From: Pyxicephalus adspersus
Lineage: Eukaryota > Chordata > Amphibia > Anura > Pyxicephalidae
Reading direction: 5' to 3'
Length of the DNA: 64,000 bases
NCBI RefSeq assembly: GCF_032062135.1
Contig: NC_092866.1
Span: forward strand, 30,364,746-30,428,745
This document shows, piece by piece, positions 62,131-64,000 of the stretch. The number at the start of each line of letters is the position of its first letter. Within the stretch, counting starts at the first letter, position 1. The translations under genes and the position numbers were made by a program. The notes below the pieces were generated by a model that saw nothing but the letters and a program-made list of their open reading frames with translations, did not search any database and was not told where the DNA came from.

Positions 62131-62500
62131 TTAGTGCCTCTGCCTAATACTGAGGTAACCTTTGAATGGATTTGGTAGGGTCTCTGGCGAAATTTGCTAG
62201 GGGACACCAATACATTATTTTGATCCTAGATTATGCAACAAGATATCCTGAGGTTTTTGGTAATACCTCTGCAAAGAATATTGCTAGGGAACTGTATTAG
62301 CAGGACAGGGATTCCAAGAAGAATCTTGCTTGACCAGAGAACACCCTTCATGTCAAAGGTGATGAAGGGCCTATGTAAAATTTTGTATAAAGCAGCTGAG
62401 AACTTTGATCTACCATCCCCAGAATGATGGTTTGAGAAGACCCTCAAAGGAATGTTAAGAAGGGTTATTGAGCTAGATGGTGGAGACTGGGACTGCCTTC
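62131..62500 (+). pseudogene. Gmr1-like integrase relic
   Basis: Plus-strand pieces are WIWxGLWRNLLGDTNTLF-like sequence with GHQYIILILDYATRYPEVFG (first catalytic Asp in LDYATRYPE), then NTSAKNIARELY, GIPRRILLDQRTPFMSKVMK (second Asp region) and, after a deletion, sequence before GWWRLGLPSPL. The third catalytic Glu region is degraded. The element ends near 62505, where an L1 fragment in the opposite orientation begins. Confidence 0.8.
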
Positions 62501-62504
62501 TCCC

Positions 62505-63420
62505 CTCAGTTTTTTTAGTATTTTATTTTTCAGAAGACAAGAAAGAACAATGAAAAAGAAAATTCTTTTAACATACATATAACAAAGTCAAACGTTCTGC
62601 ATACATATAAAAAGGGTATCAAATTACAATGATTTAACAAAGCAATAAAGTGGGAGACAGGTTAAGGTCAAGTTGGTTAACATACAAAAGGGGGTCATTA
62701 TCCAGTAAGGGATATATGCGTACCATGAAGTTTGGTCGAACATCACTGCAAACCCGTTTTCTAAAGGCTTTGGGAAGGCAAGCAATGTATGATTCCTATG
62801 TTTCAAAGAAACTCTTTACTCTTGTCACCTTATCCATTGAGTACATCTGGAACACATTGTAATTTCTCTAAGAAAAGCCCTATATAGAGGGTTCTGCATG
62901 TATCCACTTTTACAAAATAGTTTTCTTCGCTACAGAGACAGGATGAGCAGGAACCTATGACACACTTTACCAATCTGTGTCCCCTGTAGTGTGACCTCTC
63001 CAAAAATAGCCCAAACAGGTGATAGTGGTAGGTAGTTCACTAAATGTCTCTGAGCATACTTCACAAACAGTCTCCAAAAGTACTAGATATTGGGACAATA
63101 CCAGAACATATGATACAAATCTGCTTTGACTGTTTTGCATTTTAAACACTTTGAGGTGGAACTAAGACCCATATCATAAGAACGGAGGGGAGAAATGTAA
63201 ACCCCATGAAACATCTTTAAAAGCATCTGCCTATATATTAATGAGGAGATTGTTCTCCAATCTGCCAAAATCTGCCAAGGTCTCACCAGGTATTCTGTCA
63301 GGGAAGTGGGTGAAGCACTTACAAAGTGCCTCTAGTCTCATAATCCAAGTTAATTTGATATAGTTAGTACAAATCTGCAATTGCACATATGTTGGGATTT
63401 GTTAGCCCTCTCTCCTGCTG
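62505..63420 (-). mobile_element. 5'-truncated L1 3' end
   Basis: On the minus strand from about 63290: WRTISSLIYRQMLLKMFHGV, YISPLRSYDMGLSSTSKCLK and CKTVKADLYHMFWYCPNI. This CxxC...H...C tail of LINE ORF2 is followed by FWRLFVKYAQRHLVNYLPLS and further ORF2 tail, then UTR toward 62505. The protein is broken by frameshifts. Confidence 0.85.
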
Positions 63421-64000
63421 ATAGTTTTTTTTTATAATGACTGATGTGAAAGAAGAGAAAAAGGGTTGGTTGGAGAAAAAGGGTCACTAGGGGGAGCTAG
63501 GGCTTCCACAAAGGTGGTGTGAGCCCTGAGAAGGGCCAGGCACAGGGTCTAAGTGGCAACCAGGTCTTCTCTAGAGCCTCTATTGGCGAGGATGAGGCGC
63601 TGCTGGTTACTGCCAGTTTACGGTCCTTGGGCACACCAGGGTGGGCAGGAATATACACAGTACCAAATTATAAAGTAGAAGAATTGCCAAGGAAGTCCAG
63701 GGTCAAGGGAGGCAGCAAGCGAGGTCAGGTCACAAGCCAGGGGTCAAATACCAGGGATCCAGGAAATAGACACCAGTTACACAGGGGCCACTGCAGACAC
63801 AGGGGACGCAGGAGACACTGGAAGCACCAGGAGGCACAGCTGAAATATCCACAGACTGAGAGGAACACTGGACAGCACAAGGGAATTGGCTGGAAACAGC
63901 AGACTGGGCAACAAGGGGTTAACAGAGAAGCTGGACAGAGGAAACACTGAATTAAGCAACAGGTGTACAGGAACTAGCTTAACAAAACTAGGGGTTCAGC
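63421..64000 (+). repeat. Probable LTR or leader repeat, runs off window
   Basis: A purine-rich sequence full of CCAGG, CACAGG and GACAC words (GGTCACAAGCCAGGGGTCAA, ACAGGGGACGCAGGAGACAC). This is a pattern I associate with LTRs or leaders of frog gypsy-type elements. The open frame at 63519-63950 is low-complexity and not a protein I would call. Confidence 0.45.

Noticed and set aside
63519..63950. Long plus-strand ORF near the window end.
   Set aside because: Composition is that of a CAGG/CACAG-rich repeat; no protein family is recognisable.

Overview
The window is vertebrate nuclear DNA, most likely from a frog. It has introns with GT-AG splice sites, a vertebrate pyruvate carboxylase gene, and a dense mix of repeats: Tx1-like L1 LINEs, Tc1/mariner, piggyBac with TTAA MITEs, Penelope, Ty3/gypsy, BEL/Pao and a tRNA-derived SINE. 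Anuran identity is inferred from this repeat mix and was not tested by alignment. I see no rRNA, functional tRNA or CRISPR.

The only host gene I can support is pyruvate carboxylase (PC), on the minus strand. Four consecutive coding exons lie at 20559-20694 (start codon and mitochondrial presequence), 18744-18928, 14210-14375 and 10990-11135. Their splice phases fit together without a gap. They encode about the first 211 residues, up to the glycine-rich ATP-grasp loop of the biotin carboxylase domain. The rest of the gene lies beyond the low-coordinate edge. The ATG sits directly on a splice acceptor, so the 5' UTR exon and promoter lie upstream (higher coordinates) and were not found.

Almost everything else recognisable is mobile DNA in decay. 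1-3720 is a scrambled Tx1-like L1. 4381-7520 is a Ty3/gypsy relic whose middle is replaced by a truncated Tc1 element. PC introns hold piggyBac-type MITEs, hairpin MITEs and an L1. 24051-25714 is a full-length Tc1 copy. 26290-30112 is a Penelope-like element (RT, then GIY-YIG endonuclease) split by a piggyBac transposon at 27129 to about 29760. 31541-32420 is a BEL/Pao relic split by a piggyBac MITE. 36090-37262 is a mariner. 39093-40740 and 45090-46085 are two decayed copies of an uncharacterised multicopy protein family. 46586-48345 is a large foldback element. Further Tc1-like, pogo-like, SINE and L1 relics follow, and 60361-62500 is a Gmr1-like gypsy with a SCAN-type Gag.

Three things stand out. 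First, hammerhead-ribozyme-like motifs occur at five places, two of them in opposite arms of the foldback element. Second, a pair of adjacent hairpins at 21950-22188 has different stems but nearly the same 30-nt apical sequence. Third, a piggyBac transposase pseudogene is present together with several MITEs that share its terminal sequence.
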